Shown in pieces: positions 36,215-47,279 of a stretch of 64,000 nucleotides of DNA (the stretch's first letter is position 1; the number at the start of each line of letters is the position of its first letter). The notes under the pieces were generated by a model, which saw only the letters and a list, made by a program, of their open reading frames with translations, searched no databases and was not told where the DNA came from. The stretch covers positions 11,221,132-11,285,131 of the forward strand of contig ML677366.1 of NCBI GenBank assembly GCA_007922305.1. The letters are read 5' to 3'. Made by a program: the position numbers and the translations under genes. This stretch comes from Dermatemys mawii (Eukaryota; Chordata; Testudines; Dermatemydidae).

Positions 36215-36472
36215 CCCTGGTCTACACTGGGTAGGGGGGGTCAAACTAAGATATGCAACTTCAGCTATGAGAATAGCATAGCTGAAGTCGACGAATCTTA
36301 GGTAGACTTACCTCTCGTCCTTACGGCACCGGGTCACTCCCCCGTTGACTCTGCTTCCGCCTCTCATCTTGGTGGATTACAGAAGTCGAAGGCAGAGCGA
36401 TCAGGAATTGATTTATCGCATCTACACTAGATGTGATAAATTGATTGCGGACAGATCGATCACTACCCGCCT
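36215..36472. mobile_element. hAT-like MITE with internal hairpin (right end lost)
   Basis: It begins CCCTGGTCTACACT, a terminus common to a group of turtle non-autonomous elements, and has a tight internal hairpin ACTTCAGCTATG...CATAGCTGAAGT at about 36258-36288. Further in, 'gataaattgattgcgg' and 'agatcgatcactacccgcc' match the inner part of that family. The right terminus is not visible and was probably deleted. Confidence 0.65.
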
Positions 36473-36479
36473 CCACCCC

Positions 36480-37185
36480 GCCCTCACTTTCTGTTCAGTC
36501 AGCAGTGTTTTCCCCCTCGCTGTTGTGATGCAGCTGAACAGAGCAGCATGTTCCCAGCCTGTGGTACTGTAAGCAGGATGTGTTTCTTCTGCACTGAGCA
36601 ACCCTTTTACAAAATATATGGCGGGCAGACTGAAGAGTTCTTTTAGAGTCAACTTAGTTTGGGCCAAACTGTGATGTTCTTACAGACAAAACCCTCACTG
36701 AAGTCAGTGGGCCCGAAGTAAGTAAGGGCGTGAGAACTTTTGTATTGTGCTGTTTTTCAGACTGTCCGTACACAAAACCTTGCGGTCGCCTTCAGCATTT
36801 TTTTTTCAAAGAGAAAAAGAAATCAATTAGTGTGAACTGATGTTTGCTTGTGTAAACCTCCTTTGTTTACACCTGGCAGCTCCCTGGCCCATAACAAATG
36901 TATCTCACCCTAATATAGTTTTTTTCCAAATGTTGCAAGATGTTGCACGTTGATCAATGTCTAACATAATACATGGAATTAAAGTGTCCCCCATCACAAT
37001 GCATTCCTGGGAGTCTCTGAGGCTCAAATCAGGATTGGCATGTCAGTTGCCATGGGTGTCTATGCTAAGAGAGAGGAATGTTTATTTTACGTAATGGTGT
37101 ATTATGATTAATGGCATATTAACGAAAGGCCGATTTAGGTGGCCATTGCTGTAGCAGTTACCAAAGTAGCTGGTAGTTTGATCGC
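36480..37185. other. Intergenic; no gene seen
   Basis: Short frames only. The phrase 'cactgaagtcagtgggcccg' near 36698 belongs to the diffuse reptilian repeat. Confidence 0.5.
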
Positions 37186-37190
37186 AGGCA

Positions 37191-37333
37191 CAATGTTCCC
37201 TCTAATTTTTGACAGGCTGTGTGCTCAAAAAATTTCTTCTGTGCAAATTTTTGCGTGCGCAGTGTTTCGCTGTGTGCACAGGGTTTAGGATCTGCGTGCG
37301 TGTGCACATACGCACAGCTTAGAGGGAACAGTG
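37191..37333. mobile_element. Small MITE with TGTTCCCTCTA termini (143 bp)
   Basis: Left end CAATGTTCCCTCTA and right end TAGAGGGAACAGTG are inverted repeats (12 of 14 bases). Such ends are known from hAT-type MITEs in reptiles. Purine-pyrimidine alternation (TGTGCACA, GCGTGCGTGTGCAC) fills the middle. An 8-bp target duplication is not convincing. Confidence 0.75.
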
Positions 37334-37799
37334 TCACAGGGCAGTTTGGTTGGATCTTCTACATGTCCTGTTCATTTCCTCATGTGAGCTGTCCCACTGA
37401 CTTCAGGGGAGCTACACATGTGAATGAGGTGAGCAGGATTTGGTGAGCAGGCAGCACATAGTGCGATGGTAGTAAATCGTCAACTCTTCGTTCAGGGATG
37501 GTTTTGTGCTGCTAATGCCACAAATGCTATGACATTAAAGGTGTCAAGCACTGGCATCGGTACCTGATGACACTATGCAAACTCCACAACGATCTGCTTG
37601 TTGGTTCAGCGTCTTGCTTATTTATTCGTTCCTGCTCAGGGTAATTGAGTGAGTGGCATGTTTCTCGCTTTAATTCTGTATTGCAACAGTGTAAAAGAAC
37701 TGAGCAGACGAGTCAAAGACCAAAAAAAGAAAACTGCTCTCAGTCATTCACCATGGCACCCACACCGCATTAGGTCCAATCTTACAAAGGGCCGACGGC

Positions 37800-37958
37800 C
37801 AGATTTCAAAGGTATTTGGGCACCTAGTGGGAGTGTCTATGCTTCCTGGACACCTCACTTCCCCTGAAACCAATGAAAGTTGGTCATCTAAGCACCTTAG
37901 AAAATCTCATTAGGTCCCTAACTGCTCTTTTAGGGGCCCAAATACCATTAAAAATCTG
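37800..37958. repeat. Inverted-repeat element (159 bp)
   Basis: The left arm 'ggtatttgggcacctag' (37811-37827) pairs with the right arm 'ttaggggcccaaatacc' (37930-37946), and the outer CAGATTT/AAATCTG also pair. It resembles a turtle palindromic repeat with a 'gtatttgggc' core. No coding content. Confidence 0.7.
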
Positions 37959-37964
37959 CCTCTG

Positions 37965-38698
37965 TGTGCCTGCTGCAGGACGAGGAATGCCCTTAGTTTC
38001 TATTGAAGGAGCTCATCTGTTTGTGGTAGGCACTCAGCCACCATCAGGACTGAGAGGTGGCCATTTAAAACAAGTGTCACATTTATGTCAGTGCAGTTCC
38101 TGTGCCACATAGGCAGCCACTCTTTTCCTTGGAAGCAACAGGTATTTTCTGCAGGGTCATCTAGTCTCTGTGGAAAACTATAATCTAAACTTTGAGGCCA
38201 TGAGCTAATCTAGGTCACATTGTTCCAGTGATGAGAACAAAGGGGTATCAATCACTGCTTTGCCTATTAACAGGGTGATACAGCCACACAGGTCCTTCAA
38301 ATCCCCTCCACTTGTATTCACAACAGGCCTCCATGCCTCATCCTCTTCTAAATTGATGGCTGGGAACAGCATTAAATGTGAATGTGTAATGCTGTTTTCT
38401 TTACAATGATCTTGCCGGGCACTTGGGCCACAGACTGTGAGAGACCCACGATCGCTGCATCCTTGTAAAAATGTATCTAATAAATATGTAAATCAGTTTA
38501 TCTTTATTCATAACCTGGCAGGATTTGGAGACCCAGATAGCAGCCAAACCACTATATTATCTCTCATTTCAAGTGGCTTAACACTTCAGAATCTCAAACA
38601 CCAGGAGAAGAAGATGTACAAAACAGGGCGTTTTTTAGTGAAAAATTAATTTTCTTGTCAGTTCCTGCTGTACTCTAGCTCAAAACCCAGAATGATCT
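37965..38698. other. Intergenic; no gene seen
   Basis: Short frames only; nothing recognised. Confidence 0.5.
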
Positions 38699-38700
38699 GT

Positions 38701-38749
38701 TCTTTTCTTTTCTTTTCTTTTCTTTTCTTTTCTTTTCTTTTCTTTTCTT
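38701..38749. repeat. (TTTTC)n microsatellite
   Basis: About ten uninterrupted pentamers over 49 bases. The polypurine complement could form triplex DNA. Lack of interruptions suggests length polymorphism. Confidence 0.97.
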
Positions 38750-39174
38750 GCATGCCTGAGAGGCATTGAATGACACACCTTCAATTACATAGACAGAGTT
38801 CACATCATTAGAGGAGAGTACTCACAACACCTCTGATTTCCCTTTTCAGCAATTATCATCACCAACAGGTGCTCTATTCAGAAAGCTGATACCTAACATC
38901 GCACCCAGATAATAGACAATTTAGATACCCAGGCCATAAAGACCCCTTGTGCTTTCATTTGTGACTTTGTGTATAAGGTGCCAGGATCACAGGAGCATGA
39001 TGAGAAAAAGAAAATGGAAGTCAGTGGGAGTGAAATAAATAAAGTTTTGTAGTTATACAATATTGTTTACAGCTTATTCTGGGGAGAGATGTGTCCTTCA
39101 TTCACAGCCAATCTCATTAAGGACATTTTCTCTGTTAGATACGAGCAGCACTAAGTGTTAAACCAACAGGCACC

Positions 39175-39198
39175 AGATAGATAGATAGATAGATAGAT
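39175..39198. repeat. (AGAT)6 microsatellite
   Basis: Six perfect tetramers. Confidence 0.97.
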
Positions 39199-39204
39199 CA
39201 CATC

Positions 39205-40600
39205 ACCACTGCATCTAGTGTCGTGGGTCAGTCATATGGAGAAAGCAAAAGAAAAAGAAACTCACTGGAAAAATCTGAATTCCAAACCTTTTCCCAGTAG
39301 GAAAAGGGCATTATGTGCATTAGAAAGTCAGATTCATACCAACCTGTAAGCATTGTGAAGCATACATTTCTGTCCCACTGGGCTGAAGTGTAAGTCCCAA
39401 GAGATACAGCACACAGGCTCTGTTAGGATCCTCTTAATTATTTACACACTGGTGCATGTGCACCTGGCCATTTAAAAGACAAAGAATTGGGCACAATCCC
39501 TGTCCTGAAGGGCTTATCTCATTCACAAACACGGGTTCATGGGGCAATAGGTTAAGGCAGGGGAATGCGTGGAGGCATCCCTGCAGGAGACTCCGGTGTA
39601 GGAAGTATTCATGAAGGAAGCGAGTGTTAAGGAGAGGTAAGGAAGGGGAGATAGAAAGTCCACTGGAAGCTCTTCTGGCCAGAGGATGCAGCACAAAGGA
39701 AGGTGTGAAGGTAGAGGCTCATGTTCAGCAAGGAACTGTTGCCCCTTTGACTTAAGCTGTTAGCCAAAATTCAGAGGCTTGCAGAATTGTTTCATTAGAA
39801 GGAGAAATTGGTGACCCAAGTCAGCGGTAATTTGTGGTGTAATCTTGTTAATTTACAAAAATGTACCCAAAGTCCTGTTTCTTTAACCACAGCAGAAACA
39901 AACAGCAGCAGGCAGTTTCCTTGCTTAGAAATCCCTAAGTCCACCACTTCACCATGCTCTGTGCCCAAGAAGCTCTGTCCCCGTTTTTCTGCTTCTTCTC
40001 AGGGTCAGACTCATAACTTTTTAGCCTGATTTTCTCTGCCTCCAACACACATAGCCTGATATCCTGGCATCTGCATTTGCAGCCCTTTGTTTTGACAGCT
40101 TAGTTTTGACCTACCGGGCCTATTGCTTGGATGATCCCACCATTATCTACAGTGGATTTTACTAGATGAAGGGGCTTGCTTGATCCTTCTTTTGAACCTG
40201 AAAGTGCTTGGCACAATGACTGGTCCGTGATGGTCTTGGGTTTGAGAGAAAACTGCTAGCAACCTTTAGCACCTGTCAGCTTAACAGTATTTTAGCATGT
40301 GTTTAAATCAGGGCCTTAACTCCCAGGACCTCTAGCTACAAATCAGCATTTCCCTGTATGTGTTAGTTCCAGGAATGGCATTAAATGCAATAATAATGAA
40401 CATATAATACACAGATGCATTTTAATAAGATAGCCTACTTAGGGGCCTGATTTTCAGAGGCACTATACACCTAGTTGTAATCAATGGGAGCTGGGTATTG
40501 TTCCTTTTCAAAGTTTACTAATCACTAACTAAATACAAGAAAAACATCCTGCCATGGGTACTCAGTGGGCCTTGTAGATGTGTCGAGATTAGTATTCATA
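39205..40600. other. Intergenic; no gene seen
   Basis: The text at 39440-39530 ('gggcacaatccctgtcctga') resembles an antisense reptilian SINE 3' segment. Nothing else is recognised. Confidence 0.45.
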
Positions 40601-40609
40601 TTTAATACC

Positions 40610-40700
40610 CGTGTTAAGGTCGCACCTAGAGGCTTTCGTAAGGATCAGACTCCGCTGTGCTAGGCGCTATACAATTATGTTTGCGGTCTTTGCCACAAAC
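40610..40700 (-). repeat. Reptilian SINE 3' segment
   Basis: 'ggtcgcacctagaggctttc' and 'ctgtgctaggcgctatacaa' are the antisense of the segment at 15950-16010. Confidence 0.65.
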
Positions 40701-40724
40701 AATCTCCGGTTTAAGGGTTTAGAC

Positions 40725-41480
40725 TGCAGAGTTTTACTGGTTTAACTTAAGGTGGGATCTGAAACCGATTTAGTTAAACTGATGCAAAAAGGCTGTGTGG
40801 ATACTAATTTTGGTTCAAGCCAGGTTTTCTTCATTTCAAGTGAAATTGCTTGGGAATGGGTTTTAGCCATTGGCGGAGCTAAGTGGGGCACAAGCGGTGA
40901 TCCTCCCAGACATACTCCCTTTAGTGTGATGCCTTTTCAAGCTTACTATGCAATTAACAAAGGAGATGTACTATGCAAATTCTCACTCATGGCTGGAGAG
41001 CAAGATGGTCCCTCATTCACCCAGCAGTGGTGATTCCTGCTGGCTCTCCGCTCCAAGTATTGTGACCTGGTGCCCAGGGTTGCATGGGGCTGTGATCCCA
41101 TACATTATGTTGCAATGCTACTCGCTCAGCTTTGTCCCAGCAACCCCTCTGTCCTGACAGATGGGTGGCCAGGCCAAACCTGAATGGTGTGGCGACCCAG
41201 TGCACCAGGTTGCAATACCCTGAGTGAGGAGTCAGGCCCAGCTTCACAGATCAGGAGCTGCCACTGCTGGGTGAGTGCAGGGTGGGCTTGCTCTCCACGC
41301 CATCACCAATGCCCATTGCCACCCCTCCAGGTTGCAAAACCTGGTTCTGCCACAAGTTGATGAAAAAAATGAAATAAACCACTTTTCAGTTTAAAAAAAA
41401 GTGCCCACAAGAGGTTTTTCTTCACTGTAACTAAACTGGTTTAATTAAACCAGTGCAAGATTGTGTATAGGAAAGGCCTA
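40725..41480. mobile_element. MITE-like element split by a nested insertion
   Basis: The left part 'ttttactggtttaactta' (about 40732) and the right part 'actggtttaattaaaccagt' (41437-41456), then 'tgtataggaaaggccta', are ends of one repeat of the 'ggtttaactaaa' type. Between about 40875 and 41370 lies unrelated GC-richer sequence ('caggttgcaataccctga', 'ggttgcaaaacctggttctg') that I infer to be a second element inserted into the first. Exact boundaries are not resolved. Confidence 0.45.
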
Positions 41481-41907
41481 AGACGTTCTGAAGCCACTTT
41501 CTGCTATATTCCATGCATCAGCTCTGTAGATAGATTTTCTACTGTGTTAATTTACCAAACAAGCTCTTGTGTTCATGTTCTGAGTGCTTTTATGAGGCAT
41601 CAATGAAGCTTTTTTTTCCTCCTATGGGACCTGTGGGATTTTGGTTGATTTTATTTTATTTTATTTATTAATTTTTCAAGGATCAATGCAATTCCTAGAA
41701 AAGATACAATATCTGAAACAAAGCAGGCAAGACATTCCAGTAACGTAACACAGGACTACAGTTTACATGGAAGATTAATAGGACTGTACCAAAAGCCATC
41801 CCATAATGTGAACTAAGTCAGTATCAACTGAAGTTGTTTTTCCCCTTGCAGGAAATTGAAAGAAAAAAAATCAATAAGTTATACTAATAACAGAGCTGTA
41901 AAAGCTG

Positions 41908-42102
41908 TTCATAGAATATCAGGGTTGGAAGGGACCTCAGGAGGTCATCTAGTCCAACCCCCTGACCAAAGCAGGACCAATCCCCAACTAAATCAGCCAA
42001 CAGATTTTTGCCCCTGATCCCTAAATGGCCCCCTCAAGGATTGAATTTACAACCCCGGGTTTAGCAGGCCAATGTTCAAACCACTGAGCTATCTCTCCCT
42101 CC
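41908..42102 (-). mobile_element. tRNA-derived SINE with CR1-type 3' tail
   Basis: Read on the minus strand from 42102, it has a pol III A box (TAGCTCAGTGG), a B box-like GTAAATTCAATCC about 50 bases on, and a tRNA-sized head. A body (GAGGGGGCCATTTAGGGATC) and a tail nearly identical to CR1 3' ends (CTAGATGACCTCCTGAGGTC, then CCAACCCTGATATTCTATGA) follow. This is the arrangement of SINEs mobilised by CR1 and is characteristic of turtles and their relatives. Confidence 0.88.
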
Positions 42103-42179
42103 ACATAGGAGCTATGTGCATACGTCCTGGGCTTGTCCAGTCATTGTGTGTGTGATGTGGTGTCCACCCCACACAGGAG

Positions 42180-42760
42180 TGGAAAAGGTAAATGGAAGCC
42201 AGAGGGGCCAATAGTCAGTTAAACACTGAAAGGAAAGCGCTAACTAGAGGATCAGGCTCACCTGTGCAGGAACAGATGAGGCCTGTACAAAGCCAGATAG
42301 CTGGCTGCAGAAAGAGGTTGTCACTGGGAATGACTGCAGGGAAATTGGCTGCAGTTGCTCCCTGAGTGGAGGGAGTTGGAGGCTAACGAACTCAAAGAGG
42401 GAGGAATTCCTGGTGGGCTGCGTGCCAAGGGTTTCCAATCTCTTCCCTAGGGAGTGGCAAGGGCATTAGAGGTGGCAGGCAGCCAGCCACCAGGTCTGGA
42501 AAGATACTGAATTCCCTGGAAAGGGAGGGTTTTAGTGATCTGCCCAGAGGGCCAAGCAATGAAAAGGAAACTGCAGATCCAGGAGTGAGCCATGGCCACA
42601 GAGCGAGACAAGATGGAAGAAGACAACACCAGAGGGCGAGTGCAAGCTGGCACAGCTAATCCTTAGAATGGCCGGAGGCGCTGCTCGCGGTGAGTGGATC
42701 CCATGGCAGAGAGGTACTGGGTCAGGGGTGTTTGGGGAAGTGAGAGGTGAGGCTAGCAGG
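42180..42760. other. GC-moderate, purine-rich stretch, unassigned
   Basis: The text has an LTR-retroelement feel ('ggccggaggcgctgctcgcg' near 42669), but no terminal repeats, primer site or protein are seen. No gene is supported. Confidence 0.2.
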
Positions 42761-42920
42761 GTATGTTAAATCTAAGAGGCTTCTAATCTTGTGTTGTCAA
42801 GGTTTCTTGCAACCCATAAAAATTCTGCACAACCCTTCTGCCCTCATGTTTAATGAAAAGCCCCCTGTATTTTCTCCAGGAAGTATGCATTCCATTAGGG
42901 ACAGGAGCATCGAGATCATT

Positions 42921-43095
42921 AAGAACATAAGAACGGCCATACTGGGTCAGATCAAAGGTCAGTGTATCCTGTCCTCCGACAGTGGCCAGTGCCAGGTACC
43001 CCAGAGAGAATTAATAGAACAGGTAATCACCAAGTGTTTCATTCCATGTCACCCATTCCTGGCTTCTGGCAAACCATTCTTCTTGTCAGCTTCAG
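42921..43095 (+). repeat. Abundant reptilian interspersed repeat
   Basis: 'aagaacataagaacggccat', 'actgggtcagatcaaagg', 'cgacagtggccagtgccagg' and 'cattcctggcttctggcaaa' match a repeat I know from turtle and crocodilian DNA. An open frame over 42747-43220 is a by-product of it. I am not certain of its family. Confidence 0.7.
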
Positions 43096-43785
43096 AGAAG
43101 AGCATTTGGGAGAGGTGCAATTCATCTCTAGTGACTACAGTTTTCTCCCCATCTGTTAATTGCAAGGTAATTAGGTTTGGGGGAGGGACTGGAGGGTGGC
43201 AGTGGGTAGGTGGAGGGTGAGGGAGGTCAGTTTAAAACCATATGACTGGAAATGTTACACTGTTGCTTCATAACCTGTGAGTTTCTGTTACCAGAACACT
43301 TTATTTTGATACACAGTAATTATGCTTCCACCTCTGTTTTTGTCACTTCCATTTGTTGTTTCCATTGATTTACAGGCATTTTGTGTCATGCTAGAGAAAG
43401 GCCTGAGAAATCCATTAAAAGGTTCCACGCAGAGAGCAATTTTTCAGGCAAATCTACAAAGCAACAACCGCTTCTCTGTAATGATTTATCCTGGTAACTG
43501 TTCTTAAAGCTCCCATCCTACCCCAAAGCCTGGCACCTGACTTGATGAACAGTGATGATTAAGTCTTCTAGTCTTCTAATCCTAGAAACTAAGTATATCA
43601 GCAAAAGCACAGAGAGCAGAAATTTAACATTAGTTTTAGTCACTGGACTATTAAAATGTGTATATTCACTAACAGATGCAATCCCCAAACCATCATAAAC
43701 CTTTCTATAGAGCTGGTATAAATTACACAGTCATCACTGGCTTATCTATGCCTCTTTGATTTTTGTATTCTCTGTCACACCCACC

Positions 43786-43800
43786 CACACACACACACAC
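43786..43800. repeat. Short (CA)n tract
   Basis: About seven CA dinucleotides. Confidence 0.9.
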
Positions 43801-43929
43801 TCCCTGAAACTCTTACTTGGGCAGATTTTCTCATGAATTTCAATGGAAATTCTGACTAATGACTACAGAACTGAGCCACATATGTAGGCAGGCAGTGATT
43901 ATTGTGATTTATAAATTATGGAGTGGTAG

Positions 43930-44010
43930 TGGAGGTGTAGCCCATTAGTCAGTGTGTATTGTAGCCTCCTCATTTCTGGAGGTCACTAGTTCAGTCCTTG
44001 ATGCCCCAGC
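43930..44010 (+). repeat. tRNA-like SINE head
   Basis: An A box-like GTAGCCCATTAGTCAG and, about 50 bases on, a B box-like CTAGTTCAGTCCTTG have the spacing of a tRNA. The stems are imperfect and there is no intact acceptor, so it is a decayed SINE head rather than a tRNA gene. Confidence 0.5.
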
Positions 44011-44029
44011 CAAGCTGTGGGCCATCAGA

Positions 44030-44475
44030 TACTCCATAGTTAATGATGAAGCAAGCTTTCCATTGTAAGACTGATTTTCAAGCCACCTTTCCCAAAAAGA
44101 CATCAATCCTCCTTTGAAATTTCACATGCTACATGTCAGCTCTCCGTATCCAATCTTAATTTTGCACCTTTGTTTTATTCAGTAATGGAAACATGCTGTT
44201 GGCTGTATGCTGTTGATGTTGCACATTATTTATTAAAGGTGTAATACAGATTTTAAAAGTAGCATAGCCCCAGAGCACTTTATTAGGTTAGAGTTCTGTA
44301 TGTTTTCTCCTAGGATGATGTGTTTGTGGAGCAGAAGAATATTTTTTAAGGAATAAAACTGGGGCGATTGATCGGTTTGCCATAATTAAATGCATTGACT
44401 ATATAGTGCTGCAGGTAAACTCAACTTCTGCACAGAAAGGAAAACAAAGGGGCAAAACCCCACTACTACATCACA
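44030..44475. other. Intergenic; no gene seen
   Basis: Nothing recognised. Confidence 0.5.
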
Positions 44476-44486
44476 TGACTTTAAAG

Positions 44487-45249
44487 AAGGGGTGGGCAAA
44501 CTACGGTCTGCGGACAACACCCAGCTTGCAGAACTCCCGGCCAGGGAGACTTCCCCTGGCCCCTCCCCTCCTTCTCCCCCAGAGCCATGCTGACGCAAGG
44601 GTAGTGCTCTGGGGGATGGGGCTGTGCACTCCTGCGGGGTAGCATGTCTGGCTTTGTGTGGCTGCCAGACACGCTGCTCTGAGTGGCATGGTAAGGGTGC
44701 CGGGGTTGGGGGGTTTGGATAAGGGTCAGGGAGTCCCAGGGGGCAGTCGGGACAGGGAGCAGGGAGCGGTTGGATGGGACAGAGGTTCTGGGTGGGCAGA
44801 GAGGGAACGGGGGGGTTGGATAGGGTGTGGGAGACCTGGGAGTCTGTCAGGGGGTTGGGATGCATAGGGGTTGGGGCAGTCAGGGGACAGGGAGCAGGGT
44901 GGGTTGGGTAGGGGGTGGGATCCTGGGGGGGGCAGTTAGGGTGGGGTGTCTCAGGAGGGAGTGGTCAGGGGACAAGGAGCAGGGGGGCTTAAATAGGGGT
45001 TGCGGTCCTGGGGGAGGGGATGGTTAGGGGTGGGAGGGGCTCTGGAGGAGGCAGTCAGGGGAAAAAGAACGGGGGGGTTGGACGGGTCGGGGACTCTGAG
45101 GGGGGCAGTCAGGGGTCGGGAAGTGGGACCGAGATCGACTAGGGGGTGAGGCCAGGCTGTTTGGAGAGGCACAGCCTTCCCTACCTGGCCCTCCATACAG
45201 TTCTGCAACACTGATGTGGCCCTCGGGCCAAAAGGTTTGCCCGCCTCTG
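44487..45249. mobile_element. hAT-type non-autonomous transposon C (763 bp)
   Basis: Left end AAGGGGTGGGCAAACTAC and right end GGTTTGCCCGCCTCTG are inverted repeats of the GGGGTGGGCAAAC type. An 8-bp target duplication, CTTTAAAG at 44479-44486 and CTTCAAAG at 45250-45257, has one mismatch. The interior is a G-rich tandem array. No transposase is present; the 159-codon minus-strand frame is a by-product of the array. Confidence 0.88.
44695..45150. repeat. G-rich minisatellite inside element C
   Basis: Irregular units of roughly 50-70 bp recur with the phrases 'ggggttggatagggt', 'gggggcagtcaggg' and 'gacagggagcaggg'. The plus strand has many G3-G8 runs and could form G-quadruplexes. Confidence 0.85.
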
Positions 45250-45259
45250 CTTCAAAGCA

Positions 45260-46750
45260 ACTGCACTGGTTCGCAGAGTTTTTTCCAGCTCTGGTCCAGT
45301 GTAGACAGTCAGGGGCAAATTTTCTTCCCAGTTACATTCATGCAACTCTCCTGAAATCAGTGGGCTTTCTTCAGTATAATGGAGAAGATAATTTGAACAA
45401 GTACTGCTTACATATACACCGCCTGCTCTAAATTTAACCATCATATCCATTTTCTCCTTTACACTTCCAGCATTCATCTTCTGCTCTGCTCTACTGTGGC
45501 TGTAAGGTTAATCTCAGTGGAAAAGTCAAGGACTGGATAGGAAAGGAGGGTGAACTTTCTCTAGACACCTTCACATCCAAAAAAGGACAGAGACCCAGTA
45601 GTTGGTCTGAGAAACTTGTTTTGTTGCTGCTCATTTTTATTTATTTCTTCAACTTTCTATAATACAGCTGTGCCGAACATGGGAGATTTCTGTGCTATTT
45701 TTATGAAACATAGACATGACTCATTGTCCCCACTCTCTTTTGTATTGTTTCCACTGGGTGTGAAGGCTTTAATTTCTTTCCTGGAACAGAGAACAAGCTT
45801 TGCAAGGATTGGGTGTGGGCTATGTAAGCATGCAGGCCTTGGGAGGAGTAGGCTATCACAAGCTATTCATACGCTGAATGGATTTCCTGGAGAGACAAGG
45901 GAAGTCCAAGGACAGGACCATTAACCAATGAGACAGAACATGAGCATGACTGGAACTTGAAACAAAGAACTGAGGTGTTAACAGACCGGAACAGGAATGT
46001 TTCTCTCCAGTGCATGTGTGTTGAGGTGGGGGAAAAGAGGGTTTGTTAAACTCTGGATTTTGGGCAAGACAGCATACATATGTGCATAAGCTTTGCTTTT
46101 TCACTCTGGATACCCTAAATACCATATTCCAGTCAACTAATAATTGCTGTGAAAAGCCCATCCAGTGTCTCTGCAAGCATCTGCTGGTTACATAGCTCCC
46201 AAGAGGGAAAGATTCCACAGGGGTCCAAGCTCATGTGGGCCTGCTGAAGGATCCCTGGTGAGAAACAGCTGAAGCCAGGGACTCCAACTTAGAGAAGTGG
46301 AGCTGCAGGGCTCTCCTCACAAAGTGGAGGCCCAGGGCTTACTGTGAAGAAAGGATACACTCCCAGAGGGACAGGGTAAAACTCAGAGGAAAGCATACTC
46401 TGAGGATCACTGCTAAGGGCACCTTCCAGTGCTCAGAGTGCCAACGCCACAAATGAAACATCCAAGGAGTATCCAAAAATATACCCACTTTAACCCATTC
46501 TCCCCACATAAGCCTTGAAAAAGAGAAAAATTATGGGCTTTGCCACACACTTGGAAGGTTAATAGATTGGGCTCTGGGAAACTAAGGGGAGGGAGGGTGT
46601 TCTCAAACCGAAGAACCCTCACTGAGAATACCCTTTCAGCAGCTCCCTCTCATTTATATTGAGGGAACTCAGTCCCACATTTGAGCTCTGCTGAGGGCTG
46701 ATCTCACACAGAGACAGACGGTCTCAGGTAACCGGGTCCCAAAGTAATCA
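45260..46750. other. Intergenic; no gene seen
   Basis: Minus-strand frames of 98-120 codons are without domains. The text at 45325-45380 belongs to the diffuse reptilian repeat. Confidence 0.45.
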
Positions 46751-46754
46751 TGAC

Positions 46755-46904
46755 TTTAATCTCTCTGTGCCTCAGTTGGTTCCCATTTGGAAAGTGGCGC
46801 TACTACTGGGTCCACCTACCTTATAGGAGTAGTGGGAGGATAAACACATTGAGACATGTTCAAAGACTGTGGTAATGGGATCCATATAAGTACCACAGAT
46901 AGAT
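46755..46904 (+). repeat. MIR-like SINE fragment
   Basis: 'aatctctctgtgcctcagtt', 'ttatagga' and 'gggaggataaacacattgag' follow the sense MIR core and tail. Confidence 0.65.
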
Positions 46905-46905
46905 A

Positions 46906-47186
46906 AAGGTATGTCTACATTATAGCTGCTACAGTGGCACAGCTCTGCCACTGAAGTACCATAGTGCAGATGCCTCCTATATCAACAGAAGGAATTTTTC
47001 TGTCAAGGTAGCTAATCCACTTCTCCAAGGAATGGTAGCTAGCTCAGCGGAAGAAATCACCCATCAACTAGCTGCCCCTGTGCAGGGGCTTAAGTCATCT
47101 AACTAAGGAGTTCAAGGCACAAAAATTCACAGCCCTGAGTGATGTAGCTAGGTAGTTCTAATTTTTTAGTGTAGACCAGGCCTAAG
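46906..47186. mobile_element. hAT-like MITE, 'GTCTACA' family (281 bp)
   Basis: Left end AAGGTATGTCTACATTATA and right end TTTTTAGTGTAGACCAGGCC are imperfect inverted repeats of the family represented at 36215. It lies between a sense MIR-like piece and an antisense MIR-like piece. No clean target duplication is visible. Confidence 0.65.
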
Positions 47187-47275
47187 CGACTGATCCAATG
47201 TCACACAGAATGGCAGAGTAGGGAATTGAAGCTATATCTGCCAAGTTAGTACCGTAACCATAGGCTCATCCAGAC
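47187..47275 (-). repeat. MIR-like SINE fragment
   Basis: 'tccaatgtcacacagaatgg', 'agggaattgaagc' and 'taccgtaaccataggctc' match antisense MIR-type text. Confidence 0.5.
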
Positions 47276-47279
47276 AAGC

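Noticed and set aside
39175..39198. CRISPR-like or regulatory meaning of short tandem repeats
   Set aside because: These are ordinary eukaryotic microsatellites without spacer structure.
42747..43220. 157-codon plus-strand frame
   Set aside because: Its central part is the interspersed repeat at 42921-43095.
44386..44865. 159-codon minus-strand frame rich in Pro and Ser
   Set aside because: It is read through the G-rich minisatellite of element C.
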